A model generated the notes under the pieces. It was not told where the DNA came from. It searched no databases and saw nothing but the letters and a program-made list of their open reading frames with translations. A stretch of 64,000 nt of DNA from Palsa-343 sp036269135. GTDB taxonomy: Bacteria > Acidobacteriota > Terriglobia > Terriglobales > Acidobacteriaceae. Where the stretch lies: the NCBI GenBank assembly GCA_036269135.1, contig DATASQ010000066.1:1-64000 (forward strand). Reading direction: 5' to 3'. Made by a program: the position numbers and the translations under genes. How positions within the stretch are numbered: position 1 is the stretch's first letter; each line of letters begins with the position of its first letter. Of the stretch, positions 10,901-18,606 are shown piece after piece.

Positions 10901-12097
10901 GTGGATTTCAACCTCACCGCCCAGGGCACCACGGTGAACCCCGACCTGACCGGCCAGGTGAAATTCACCAACGTCAACGTTGCTCTCGAGGACTATGTCA
11001 ACGGCCTCAGCCGCATGAACGGCGAGCTGGTCTTCGATCAGGATCGGCTGGACTTCAAAAACGTCACCGCCTACAGTGGCGGCGGCCTCATCAAAATCGG
11101 CGGCTTTGTCACGTACCACCACGGCCTCTACGCCGACCTGACCGCCGACGCCAAAGATGTCCACATTCGCTATCCCGAAGGCATCACCTCCACCGCCAGC
11201 GCCAATCTCCGCTTCCAGGGCAGCCAGGCCAGCATGGTCCTGAGCGGTCATGTCCTGCTCACCGGCTTCTCTGTCAGCCCTACCGTCGATCTCGCCTCCC
11301 TCACCTCCGCCACCAGCGGCGTCTCACTGCCACCCAATCCCAATTCCCCCTCCAACCGCGTCCGTCTCGACGTCCACATCACCTCCGCGCCGTCGCTGAA
11401 CTTCCAGAACTCCTTCGCCCGGCTCGCCGGCAATGTGGACCTCGCCATCCGCGGCACTCTGGCTCAGCCCACGGTGCTCGGCCGCGTCACCATCACCGAG
11501 GGGACCGCGACCTTTAACGGCGAGAAGTTCGAGCTCCAGCACGGCGAGATCTACTTCAGCAATCCCGTCCGCATTCAACCGGTCGTCGACGTCACCGCCA
11601 CCACCAACGTCGAGGACTACACCATCACCATCTCCCTGCAGGGCACCACCACGAAAATGACGCCCACCTTCCGCTCCGAGCCGCCCCTCTCTGAGCCGGA
11701 CATCTTCTCCCTGCTCGCCATGGGCCGCACCCAGGAGGAGCAGCAGATCTACTCCACCGAACAGGCGCAGGCGGGCGTGAATTCCACCGCCGACGCCCTG
11801 CTCGGCGGCGCCCTCAACGCCACCATCAGCAACCGCATTCAGAAGCTCTTCGGCGGCGGCAGCATTCGCATCGATCCCACCTTCGTCTCCGGCATCGGCA
11901 ATGCCACCGCCCGCATCACCATCCAGGAGCCCATTTCCAGAAAAGCCACTCTCACCTACGCCACCAACGTCAACTCCACCGCCGAGCAGCTCATCCAGGG
12001 CGAGTGGCGCTTAACTCCGGATTTCTCCGTCCTTGCCGTGCGCGACGAATCCGGCGTCTTCTCGCTCATCTTCCGCCTGCGCCGCCGCTACCACTGA
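7958..12097 (+). CDS. tamB: TamB/AsmA-like envelope protein (DUF490)
   Basis: A very large periplasm-spanning protein of 1379 residues, anchored by one N-terminal membrane helix (about residues 28-50). AsmA-like sequence follows, then long beta-repeats predicted to form a hydrophobic groove. The C-terminal 250 residues carry the DUF490/TamB hallmark: a segment around MGRTQEEQQIYS, then LLGGALNATISNRIQKLFG and a final RLRRRYH. TamB works with TamA/Omp85 in outer-membrane protein insertion and, in current views, in phospholipid transport between membranes. It is the last gene of the omp85-surA-like-tamB unit and starts by a 4-bp overlap. Nothing looks broken. Confidence 0.88.
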   Translation: MNASPQPPEGSRTRLRHVDAPPPSRSRRIGVVVIHVLGWTLAVILLVVGGLYWYANTASFKSRIRNTVVAELEKSTGGRVDLQRFNWRLTHLEFEADNLTIHGLEAPGQVPYAHIDRLFVRLQILSFFRAKIGLNYLEADHPVVHLIVYPDGTTNQPKPQHPSTGNTKNEIFDLAIGRTVLDNGVALLNDRKIPFNLTANNLAAQVGYVPARDHYTGTLHAEDIVAQRGTDLPVHSTLDADLDVGRNTANLLSLTLRSGPAGQKQKTVIRVSGTLNHFSSPAWQFTMKGAIDALEVRALTGLPGLEAGTAQLDITGNGAHGQFLIGGTARLSGAAYRTGTVHVTNLTGDAVARVTQDQIAVTNIHGRLATGGTLTGDLHIVNWNSPAPAQPGQSAPPAAPEKGAIHAQLAGFSLDSIMAAAAPPPYRHLGFDTSASGTANVAWTGSLSSVTGAVDVRLTPSHPPTPNEVPVTGVVNAEYIHRSGTVVIHSFDIHMPASQIQVAGSLGVYPITRASSLNITLSTRDLSEFTPALAAFGLAAHGQRSPVPAQLHGAADFHGTVTGNLKYPDFRGHLQATDFNLSPSAAPSAAPGLSGLQFDSLTADAAYSAGSLSISAATLVQGKTTIQISGEVHGRRESPKALFADTSTLQASIQVSHADLSQWIALTGKHFPVSGTLSLHAQASGTVGDPNATGYVILSGGSIDGEPYHLLTSDLAVHGKTLSASHLVFTMDGGSIAGSAGYDMATQQVSLEVQGGGFELGHIRKLENAQYPVSGTFSFQAHGGGTLQNPSLEASAQIRNLRAAREFTGSVNLDAHTQDHTLLAHVAAHLNTSTLDLTSRTQLTGNYPTQATLNIAHFNIDPLLRTFSVSGIQGSSSIAGIVTVSGPLKEPKQLSGDLRLSELSVILEGVPIHSDGSLHASLRDGVFTMDPLHITGQDTDLHTQGSIALFAQPRTLHGQASGSINMALAQTLDTDIVSSGHVDFNLTAQGTTVNPDLTGQVKFTNVNVALEDYVNGLSRMNGELVFDQDRLDFKNVTAYSGGGLIKIGGFVTYHHGLYADLTADAKDVHIRYPEGITSTASANLRFQGSQASMVLSGHVLLTGFSVSPTVDLASLTSATSGVSLPPNPNSPSNRVRLDVHITSAPSLNFQNSFARLAGNVDLAIRGTLAQPTVLGRVTITEGTATFNGEKFELQHGEIYFSNPVRIQPVVDVTATTNVEDYTITISLQGTTTKMTPTFRSEPPLSEPDIFSLLAMGRTQEEQQIYSTEQAQAGVNSTADALLGGALNATISNRIQKLFGGGSIRIDPTFVSGIGNATARITIQEPISRKATLTYATNVNSTAEQLIQGEWRLTPDFSVLAVRDESGVFSLIFRLRRRYH

Positions 12098-12290
12098 TTT
12101 CCGCCCATCCTTTGTAAGTCCAGCCGGGTCATTGACATTGGAAGGCATGAATTGGCGCGCGCCGCTCATTTTTTTTTGCGCATCCAATCGGCCTCTTTCT
12201 GTGTCTGATCAAGTGAACAGGCTGTCTCCGCGGCGCCCCTTGCTCGCGCCGGCACACCCCACAATCCTGTGAGACGGCCAGGAGAAAACG

Positions 12291-13034
12291 ATGAGAAAAA
12301 TACTGTACCTTATGCTTGCCGCGGCTCTTGCGATGCCGGCTGCATTCGCGCAAAACGACGTCCAGCCCGCTGCTCAGAAAGCCCTCAGCGCTTCACGATT
12401 CAAGGGCGTCCAGGTCTCGGTAGAAAATGGCGTCGCCACCCTCACCGGCACCGTCGGCCTCTACGCCGACAAAATGAACGCCGAGCAGAAAATCCGCCAC
12501 GTTCACGGTGTCCAGGCCATTCGCGACGAGATTCAGGTCGCCGGCCCGGAGATTTCCGATCAGCAGCTCCAGGCCAAACTGATCAATACCATCTCCTCCA
12601 GCCTCATCGGCTACGTTCCCGTCGCTTTCCAGGCCATTTCCGTTCAGGTCCATAACGGCGCGGTCATCCTCGGCGGTCATGCCGCCGGACCCATCGCTGC
12701 GTCCGATGCCGTCGCGGCGGTCGAGAACACCAAAGGCGTCAGGGACGTCATCGACAACATTCAGGTCGATCCCCTCTCGCCCATGGATAACCAGGTCCGC
12801 ATGGCTGCGTTTCGCCGGATTTATGGCTTTCCCTCTCTGAACAAATACGCCATCGATCCCCAGAAGCCGATCCGCATCCAGGTGGAAAATGGCCACATCA
12901 CCCTGTATGGCATGGTGGACAGTCAGTCGGACAAGGAAGCCGCCGGCATCCAGGCCAACACCGTCCCCGGGGCCTTCAGCGTGACGAACAATCTGGAGGT
13001 CGCCAACGGCGGCAGCGAAAAACCCGGCAAGTAA
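12291..13034 (+). CDS. Secreted protein with three BON domains
   Basis: A 247-residue exported protein with a signal peptide (MRKILYLMLAAALAMPAAFA). Three BON modules follow, at about residues 25-85, 92-160 and 165-240. Each has the pattern of an acidic helix and then a strand such as VQVSVENGVATLTGTV or IQVENGHITLYGMV. BON domains bind phospholipid or other hydrophobic surfaces and occur in osmotic and envelope stress proteins such as OsmY. AGGAGAA lies 7 bases before the start, and a strong terminator follows at 13054. It is probably a single-gene unit. No binding partner is visible nearby. Confidence 0.8.
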   Translation: MRKILYLMLAAALAMPAAFAQNDVQPAAQKALSASRFKGVQVSVENGVATLTGTVGLYADKMNAEQKIRHVHGVQAIRDEIQVAGPEISDQQLQAKLINTISSSLIGYVPVAFQAISVQVHNGAVILGGHAAGPIAASDAVAAVENTKGVRDVIDNIQVDPLSPMDNQVRMAAFRRIYGFPSLNKYAIDPQKPIRIQVENGHITLYGMVDSQSDKEAAGIQANTVPGAFSVTNNLEVANGGSEKPGK

Positions 13035-13053
13035 CCCGAGCCTTTCTCCCCCA

Positions 13054-13090
13054 AAACCCCGCTCCGCCCTCGCGGAGTGGGGTTTCTCTT
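13054..13090 (+). terminator. Rho-independent terminator after the BON gene
   Basis: A 14-bp stem with one G-T pair (13054-13067 with 13072-13085), a 4-nt loop CCTC and a short T-rich tail. It lies directly between the BON gene and the heptad repeat that precedes ubiA. Confidence 0.85.
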
Positions 13091-13096
13091 GCCCAC

Positions 13097-13138
13097 ACCT
13101 GTAACCTGCAATCCGTACCCTGTAACCTGTAACCTGAC
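13097..13138. repeat. Degenerate 7-bp tandem repeat, ACCTGTA type, six units
   Basis: Six consecutive heptamers in exact register: ACCTGTA, ACCTGCA, ATCCGTA, CCCTGTA, ACCTGTA, ACCTGAC. The tract ends one base before the chosen ubiA start (13140), so it occupies the whole expected ribosome-binding region. It is the only tract of this family in the window that abuts a start codon rather than a stop. Confidence 0.85.
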
Positions 13139-13139
13139 C

Positions 13140-14009
13140 ATGCCGCTCTTCCGCTCCATCCGCATCACCCTCGAGATGATCAAGTGGGAGCACTCCATTT
13201 TTGCCCTCCCCTTCGCTCTCACCGGCGCGATGCTCGCCGCCCACGGCTGGCCTCCGGCCATCAAGCTTCTCTGGATCGTCGTCTGCATGGTCGCCGCGCG
13301 CTCCGCCGCCATGGCCTTCAACCGCTGGGTCGACGCCGACCTCGACGCCGTCAATCCCCGCACCCGCATGCGCGCCATTCCCGCCGGGCTGCTCACCCGC
13401 GGCTTTACCGCCGGCTTTACGCTGTTGATGTCCGCCGTCTTCCTGCTCGCCGCCGCGCAGCTCAATCGCCTCACGCTGCTGCTCTCCCCCCTCGTGCTGG
13501 CGATTCTGTTCCTTTACTCGTACACCAAGCGCTTCACCCGCTGGTCCCATCTCTTCCTGGGGCTCGCTCTCGGCATCGCTCCCACCGGCGCATGGATCGC
13601 CATCCGCGGCTCACTCGACCCACGCATCCTCGTCCTCACCGCGGCTGTCCTTTTCTGGGTGGCCGGCTTCGACGTCCTCTATGCCTGCCAGGATGAAATC
13701 CACGACCGCTCGGTCGGACTCCTCAGCATCCCCGCGACTCTCGGCGCCACCACCGCCTTCTGGATCGCGCGCACCATGCACCTGATCATGCTCGCTCTGC
13801 TGGTCTGGCTCGTCGTCCTCTTCCACCTCGGCCCCATCGCCATGATCGGCATCCTCGCCGTCGCGGGCCTGCTCCTCTGGGAACACCTCATCGTCTCGCC
13901 CACCGACCTCAGCCGTCTCAACGCCGCCTTCTTCACCATGAACGGCGTCATCAGCGTCATCTTCTTCGTCTTTGTCGCGGCGGATCTGCTGCTCAACCAC
14001 CGCAGCTAA
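13140..14009 (+). CDS. ubiA: UbiA-family prenyltransferase (menaquinone-type, MqnP/UbiA-like)
   Basis: Integral membrane enzyme that transfers a polyprenyl chain to an aromatic quinone precursor. The 289 residues contain about eight membrane helices and both Asp-rich motifs: NRWVDADLD (61-69) and, near residue 180, DVLYACQDEIHD. These bind the Mg-diphosphate of the prenyl donor. The frame is open upstream to an ATG at 13077, but that extension is encoded by a terminator and the heptad repeat, so I use the ATG at 13140. Acidobacteria generally make menaquinone, often by the futalosine route, so an MqnP-like role is more likely than ubiquinone synthesis. No other quinone gene is in view. Confidence 0.85.
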   Translation: MPLFRSIRITLEMIKWEHSIFALPFALTGAMLAAHGWPPAIKLLWIVVCMVAARSAAMAFNRWVDADLDAVNPRTRMRAIPAGLLTRGFTAGFTLLMSAVFLLAAAQLNRLTLLLSPLVLAILFLYSYTKRFTRWSHLFLGLALGIAPTGAWIAIRGSLDPRILVLTAAVLFWVAGFDVLYACQDEIHDRSVGLLSIPATLGATTAFWIARTMHLIMLALLVWLVVLFHLGPIAMIGILAVAGLLLWEHLIVSPTDLSRLNAAFFTMNGVISVIFFVFVAADLLLNHRS

Positions 14010-14066
14010 AATTCGCTGTCCGGACTTCAGCCGTCCGGACCAGAGCTGCGCAGCAGCGCACCAGCG

Positions 14067-14615
14067 CTACTGCGCATCTTTCGGCAGCTCCAGCGCCACC
14101 AGCCCGAACTTCGTCTGCCCCGCCACATCGTTGTCAATCGCGACAATCCGAAACTGCTGCGGCGTTCCCGCCCGCAATTCGTGATCCGTGGACGAATCGG
14201 AGCCGTTGACGTCTACGTGCCCCTTGTCGCCGCAGGTCAGTCCGCTCCGCGTCACCTTCAGCGATCCCACCGGCTTCCCGTGATCGCACTCCAGTACCTC
14301 GCCATACCGCGCCAGCGGCTTGCGATAGAACGCCAGCACTCGATCCGGCGCATCCTGCGTCACGTAGCTCGCCACCTGCAACCGGAAATGAAAGCTGTTC
14401 AGCACCATGCCGAGATCCGCCGACCCGCTGTCGTCGTCTTTCTCCTTGTAGGGCGTCGCGCCCGGATACGCGGGCAGCCCAATCGCTTTCGCCGTCGCAT
14501 GTCCGTTCGCATGCAGATCCAGGTTGAAGTCCGAATCCTGCGCGCGTGCTGAACCCGCACCCATTACCAGCGCAGCCACCGCCGCCGCACAAAGAAAGCC
14601 CGCCCATCGACTCAT
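14067..14615 (-). CDS. Secreted protein of unknown function
   Basis: An exported protein of 182 residues. A signal peptide ends near SARAQDS. The mature part has a conserved-looking LPAYPGATPY segment, then a region around APDRVLAFYRKPLARYG, and a C-terminal strand-rich part. YPGA followed by an FYRKPL helix recurs in uncharacterised acidobacterial secreted proteins as I recall them; I cannot assign a function. The start at 14615 is fixed by AGGTGA six bases upstream and by the signal peptide. The frame continues upstream to 14882, but only through the heptad repeat and non-coding sequence. It is convergent with ubiA, with a 57-bp gap. Confidence 0.7.
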   Translation of the reverse strand: MSRWAGFLCAAAVAALVMGAGSARAQDSDFNLDLHANGHATAKAIGLPAYPGATPYKEKDDDSGSADLGMVLNSFHFRLQVASYVTQDAPDRVLAFYRKPLARYGEVLECDHGKPVGSLKVTRSGLTCGDKGHVDVNGSDSSTDHELRAGTPQQFRIVAIDNDVAGQTKFGLVALELPKDAQ

Positions 14616-14671
14616 AATCACCTCTCCGCCGAAACATACGAACCCGCGCGCCCGCCGGTTCCCCGCCTGAG

Positions 14672-14728
14672 CCCTGCACCCCGGCTCCTGCCTCCCTGCG
14701 CCCTGTGCCCTGTTCCCTGTGCCCTGAT
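14672..14728. repeat. Degenerate 7-bp tandem repeat, CCCTGTG type
   Basis: Units include CCCTGCA, CCCCGGC, TCCTGCC, CCCTGCG, CCCTGTG, CCCTGTT, CCCTGTG and CCCTGAT, with a single 1-bp slip at 14693. The tract reaches the stop codon of the ABC permease gene (14729-14731). On that gene's transcript it reads as purine-rich CAGGGCA repeats right after the stop. Confidence 0.85.
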
Positions 14729-16363
14729 TCACGCATACGCCAGCTTTGCCCTTCTTCCCATCCATGCAGCACCCAGCAGCATCAGCGTCAGCCCCGCATA
14801 CACCCCCGGCCGCGCGCTCGATGCCACAACGCCCGTGTAGTCCAGGCCCGCCGCATGATGCAGCGCCCCCGCGTACCACCACACCGTGTACAGGGCCTCA
14901 AACAACTTGCTGCCGCCGCTCCAGACGCCACACGCCAGCGCCAGGCTCGGAATAAAACACGCGCCTACGGCCCACCCGATCAGCCCGTGTCCATCGCCGG
15001 CGATCCCAAGCCGGATCGCCAGCCCTCCACCCGTCGCCATCGCGACCACCACGCCCGCCAGCCACGCCGCCGGCAACTGCCGCCCCAGCGCGTGCGGCGA
15101 TGCATACACCAGCGACTCCGTCGACCAGCGCGCCTCGCGATTGCCCATCGGCGCCCACAGCAGCAGCGGCCACAGCCACGCCGCCACCAGAACACCGGTG
15201 CGCCCCGTATTCAACGGCGCCGCGAGACATCCGACGAACAGCCCCGCCGCGCCCGCGTACCACCACCACTTCTGCCCCTGCAACATCAGCCGCAGCTCCG
15301 CCGCCACCAGCGCAAAGAAGCGCGTCTTCTCCTCGCCCCGCGGAACCGGCGTCAGCATCCCCCGCCATCCCTCTCGGCTCTGCTGCGCCAGCCCGCGCGC
15401 CGCCTTCAGTTCGATCACCTCGGCCCGTTCCAGGCTCGTCTCCGCCCGCCGCCTCCAACCGCCCCGCATCCACGCGCGAGCTCCCATGCGGGCAGGATCG
15501 AACCGGTGAAAGAACACCTTCGCCAGCAGCACCGCCAGCAGCCCGTAACCCACCCACGCCAGCCGCGCCGCCACCTGCGCCCCGCTCCACACCATCCCGT
15601 TCCACACAAACCGCTTCAGCGGCACCCCCGAGGCAATGGTCAGCGAGAACTCGTTTTGGAAGCCGGGATCCACCCGCACCAGCGCCGACCGCATCTGGTT
15701 CATCAGCGTCGGCATCCCCGTGAAGTCCTGAAAGTACGCCCTCGTCTGCACCGGCCCGGCATGCGCCATCACCGCGCCGATTCCCAGCGACAGCAGCGAG
15801 GACCACGCAAAGAAATACACCACATTCCCCACGCCGCCGCGCAGCACCGGCACCGTCTCCCACAGCACCGCCAGCGCCGCCACAAACGCCATCGCCGGCA
15901 GCGCCAAAAACGCCAGCGGACCCACCAGCGCGCCCCAGTGCAGCGTCCGCTCTTCACCGCGCAGCAACTGCATGCAGACCGCGGCCACCGCCATCACCCC
16001 CACCATCGACGCCAGCACCACGAAATTCCCCATCCACTTCGCAACCGTGTAGAAGCTTTTGCTCATCGGCGTCGCGGCCAGGATCTGCCCCACCCGCGTC
16101 TGCTCATCCCGCAGGATCGACCCCTTCACGATGTAGAAACCCGCCAGGCTCAGCAGCGAACTGGTCACAATCCCCATCAGCGCGCCCACCCACGCTGAGT
16201 TGTATACGCCGCGATAATCCCCCAGACGCAGCACGATATGCCCTGCAAACGTCTCATACCCGACGTACAGCGTGAAGCCCATCGTCAGCAGAAAGCTCGT
16301 CCGTCGCACCCGCGTGAGAAAATCCGCCTTCACCAGATGCCACAGGATGCGAGCCTGCCTCAT
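14729..16363 (-). CDS. ABC-2 type transporter permease
   Basis: Membrane subunit of an ABC exporter, 544 residues with about twelve hydrophobic segments in two halves joined by a charged central region (around RRRAETSLERAEVIELKAAR). The start at 16363 overlaps the ATPase stop by ATGA, so the two are translationally coupled and the ATPase is made first. The longer open frame to 16570 lies inside the ATPase gene and is rejected. The early segment FTLYVGYETFAG and the motif YIVKGSILRDEQTRVGQILAATP fit ABC-2 permeases that resemble membrane-bound multi-copper or gliding-type exporters. The substrate is unknown. Confidence 0.78.
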   Translation of the reverse strand: MRQARILWHLVKADFLTRVRRTSFLLTMGFTLYVGYETFAGHIVLRLGDYRGVYNSAWVGALMGIVTSSLLSLAGFYIVKGSILRDEQTRVGQILAATPMSKSFYTVAKWMGNFVVLASMVGVMAVAAVCMQLLRGEERTLHWGALVGPLAFLALPAMAFVAALAVLWETVPVLRGGVGNVVYFFAWSSLLSLGIGAVMAHAGPVQTRAYFQDFTGMPTLMNQMRSALVRVDPGFQNEFSLTIASGVPLKRFVWNGMVWSGAQVAARLAWVGYGLLAVLLAKVFFHRFDPARMGARAWMRGGWRRRAETSLERAEVIELKAARGLAQQSREGWRGMLTPVPRGEEKTRFFALVAAELRLMLQGQKWWWYAGAAGLFVGCLAAPLNTGRTGVLVAAWLWPLLLWAPMGNREARWSTESLVYASPHALGRQLPAAWLAGVVVAMATGGGLAIRLGIAGDGHGLIGWAVGACFIPSLALACGVWSGGSKLFEALYTVWWYAGALHHAAGLDYTGVVASSARPGVYAGLTLMLLGAAWMGRRAKLAYA

Positions 16364-17250
16364 GCCGGCACCGCCATCGCTCCCGCGCGATGCGCCGACA
16401 GGGCGTCCAGGTACGCATCTTCGAGCGTCGCCATCACCGGCTGCGCGCCCGGCGGAGGCTCCTCCGTCAGCACCCGCACATGCACCCCATCGCTGCGCCG
16501 CGCCGTGCTGCTCACCCGATACGCTTCTTTCACGCCGTGCAGATCCGCGCTCGGCACCACCCACTCCCACACCTTGCCCTCCACCCGCCGCAGCAAATCC
16601 TCCGGCGCCGCGTGCGCCACCAGATGCCCGCCCGCAATCAGCGCAATGTCCGTCGCGGTCGCCTCCACGTCCGACACGATATGCGTCGACAAAATCACGA
16701 TTCGCTCGCCCGACAACTCGGTCAGCAGGTTCCGGAACCGCACCCGCTCCTCCGGATCCAGCCCCGCCGTCGGCTCATCCACAATCAGCAGCTCAGGATC
16801 GTTCAGCAGCGCCTGCGCGATCCCCACCCGCTGCTTCATCCCGCCTGAAAATCCTCCCAGCGGACGCTTGCGCACATCCTGCAAATTCACCAGGTCCAGC
16901 AGCTGATCGATGCGCCGTTGCGCGACCTTCGCCTCCAGCCCCTTGACCGCGGCCAGATATTCCAGGAACTCCTGCGCGTTCAAATTGGGATACAGCCCGA
17001 AATCCTGCGGCAGATAGCCCAGCACCCGCCGCAGCGCATTCGGCTGCGCCGCCAGATCCACGCCGTCCCACAGCACGCGCCCCTCGGTCGCCCGCGTGAT
17101 CGTCGCCAGAATGCTCATCAGCGTCGTCTTGCCCGCGCCGTTCGGCCCCAGCAGCCCCAGCACGCCAGGCTTCAGCTCCAGGCTGAACTGCCGCAGCGCC
17201 CACACCCTGCCGCGATAACACTTCCCCACGTTCTCCATTGCGAGCTTCAC
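16360..17250 (-). CDS. ABC transporter ATP-binding protein
   Basis: Cytoplasmic ATPase, 296 residues, that powers the adjacent permease. Walker A GPNGAGKTT (35-43), Q-loop glutamine 82, signature SGGMKQR (135-141), Walker B LLIVDEPTAGLDP (154-166) and switch His190 are all intact. The C-terminal 80 residues after DIALIAGGHLVAHAAPEDLL are the extension typical of ABC-2 exporter ATPases. It belongs to a two-gene operon with the permease. The upstream side is a 388-bp gap shared with the divergent Ntn hydrolase gene. Confidence 0.88.
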   Translation of the reverse strand: MKLAMENVGKCYRGRVWALRQFSLELKPGVLGLLGPNGAGKTTLMSILATITRATEGRVLWDGVDLAAQPNALRRVLGYLPQDFGLYPNLNAQEFLEYLAAVKGLEAKVAQRRIDQLLDLVNLQDVRKRPLGGFSGGMKQRVGIAQALLNDPELLIVDEPTAGLDPEERVRFRNLLTELSGERIVILSTHIVSDVEATATDIALIAGGHLVAHAAPEDLLRRVEGKVWEWVVPSADLHGVKEAYRVSSTARRSDGVHVRVLTEEPPPGAQPVMATLEDAYLDALSAHRAGAMAVPA

Positions 17251-17638
17251 GCCGGCCGTCCTCTGGCTTCACCTACGGAGAAACCGCCCCGCCAGTTCCG
17301 TGGCAGCAGATCCGTCCGGCAAATCCGTTCCGATCGGCACTGTTGGTTCCGGCTACCCCACAAAATGGCCGGGGCATGTTGAACTGCTTGATTCCAGGAA
17401 GCAAATTCCACAGCAATCCCCCAAAAATCCCATTGACCCACCTTGCCGTGGCGATTCGAATGAGATAGGCGGTTCTGCGCCGGAAAACACTCGGAGAATC
17501 AGTTCTGACGCATCTACCCTCGCAGTCCCTCGTCCGCCGAATCCGTCCGGCGCCGTCGAGCCGCACCACCCATGACGGACATCGCCGTACCGGCCCATTC
17601 GTCTTGCCTGCGCCTACCTTCGCGAAAGGCCGTTTCTA
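17251..17638. other. 388-bp divergent intergenic region
   Basis: It separates the ABC ATPase (leftward) from the proteasome-like gene (rightward). I find no convincing coding frame, RNA gene or strong hairpin. It must contain promoters for both flanking genes, but no clear -35/-10 pair stands out. AAAGG lies about ten bases before the start at 17639. Confidence 0.5.
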
Positions 17639-18493
17639 ATGACTGTCGGCTTAGCCGTTCCCTTTCCAGGTGGCTCCATCCTCTGCGCCGACGCACGTGC
17701 CGACGGCAGCAGCGGCCCCACCCCGGGAGACGACAGCCCCGCTCTGATGTCGGTCACCGCCGGCCGCCGCATGTTTGCCATCACCTTTGCCGCGCAGGAT
17801 CCGCGCGCCGGCGCCATGCTCGCCTCGGAAATCGCTACCGTCGCCTGCGCCTCGCCCAACCGGGCCGAGGTTGTCCCCGGCATCAAGCGCGTCATGGGCG
17901 ACTGGTTCCGCTCCTACGGCGTCGCCCAGGTTCCCTCCATGCAGTTCCTCGTCGCCAGCAATTCGTCGGACGACACCCCGGGCCGCGTGCTCCTCTGCGA
18001 ACCGCCCAGCACCGTCATGGACACCTTTGGCCCCTGCGTCATCGGCTCCGGCTCCCGCTCCGTCAGCACCATGCTGCGGCTGCTCACCCCGGCTTCCGGC
18101 CAGAACGTCAGCCTCCGCTCCACTGTGCTGCGCATGACCTATCTCATGCACCTCGCCCGCCGCTCCGATCCCAAAGCGGTCGGCGACGACACCGAGATGA
18201 TCGTCCTCTCCAACCGCGGATCCTTTCTCTACATCGACCGCGCGGAGATCCGTCAGGCCGAAGGCCTCGGCGAAAAGGTCGACGCGCTCCTCCTCGACAT
18301 GGCCCGCCAGGTCCTCTCCGCCGAACCGGAACAGAATCCCCAGACCATCGCCGAAGAATTCCTCCGCGGCTACTTCGAAGTCATGGAGCAGAATCCCCAG
18401 GTCTACTTCCCCTCCCTCAGCTACCTCGACCGCGTCTCCGCCGTCGGCCCCGTGCCCGTCCCGCCCCCCGCGCATACCGGCACCCACGGCTAA
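17639..18493 (+). CDS. Orphan proteasome-beta-like Ntn hydrolase
   Basis: A 284-residue protein that aligns by eye with proteasome beta/HslV/Anbu subunits. After removal of Met it starts TVGLAVPF, placing Thr at position 1, and ILCADARAD puts Asp exactly at 17. The strand motif RRMFAIT sits where the T. acidophilum beta subunit has KKLFQI, so catalytic Lys33 appears to be replaced by arginine. VMDTFGPCVIGSGS corresponds to the conserved GSGS turn carrying Ser129. The later RSDPKAVGDDTEMIVLS matches the Asp166 region. It lacks a cleavable propeptide, as in Anbu and HslV. No partner ATPase, alpha subunit or Anbu-type operon is nearby. About 45 extra C-terminal residues end in a proline-rich tail. 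Activity is uncertain because of the Lys change. Confidence 0.65.
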   Translation: MTVGLAVPFPGGSILCADARADGSSGPTPGDDSPALMSVTAGRRMFAITFAAQDPRAGAMLASEIATVACASPNRAEVVPGIKRVMGDWFRSYGVAQVPSMQFLVASNSSDDTPGRVLLCEPPSTVMDTFGPCVIGSGSRSVSTMLRLLTPASGQNVSLRSTVLRMTYLMHLARRSDPKAVGDDTEMIVLSNRGSFLYIDRAEIRQAEGLGEKVDALLLDMARQVLSAEPEQNPQTIAEEFLRGYFEVMEQNPQVYFPSLSYLDRVSAVGPVPVPPPAHTGTHG

Positions 18494-18606
18494 GAGCTGC
18501 CCCGGAACCGTCCGCCGCTCGCCTGCGTATCCAGAGGCGTATCCTCGGTGGGCCGGTCCAGAACCTTCCCCAGGCTCCTCCAATCCGGCTACAGGACGCT
18601 ACTTCG

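Noticed and set aside
13077..13139. Longer ubiA reading frame starting at 13077
   Set aside because: The added residues are encoded by the terminator arm and the heptad repeat, not by conserved protein sequence.
14705..16198. 497-codon plus-strand open frame
   Set aside because: Antisense to the ABC-2 permease; the translation is almost entirely Arg, His, Pro and Gln.
17572..18606. 345-codon upstream extension of the ADOP frame
   Set aside because: It overlaps the well-supported proteasome-like gene in another frame and has the low-complexity Arg/Pro/His composition of a high-GC shadow frame.
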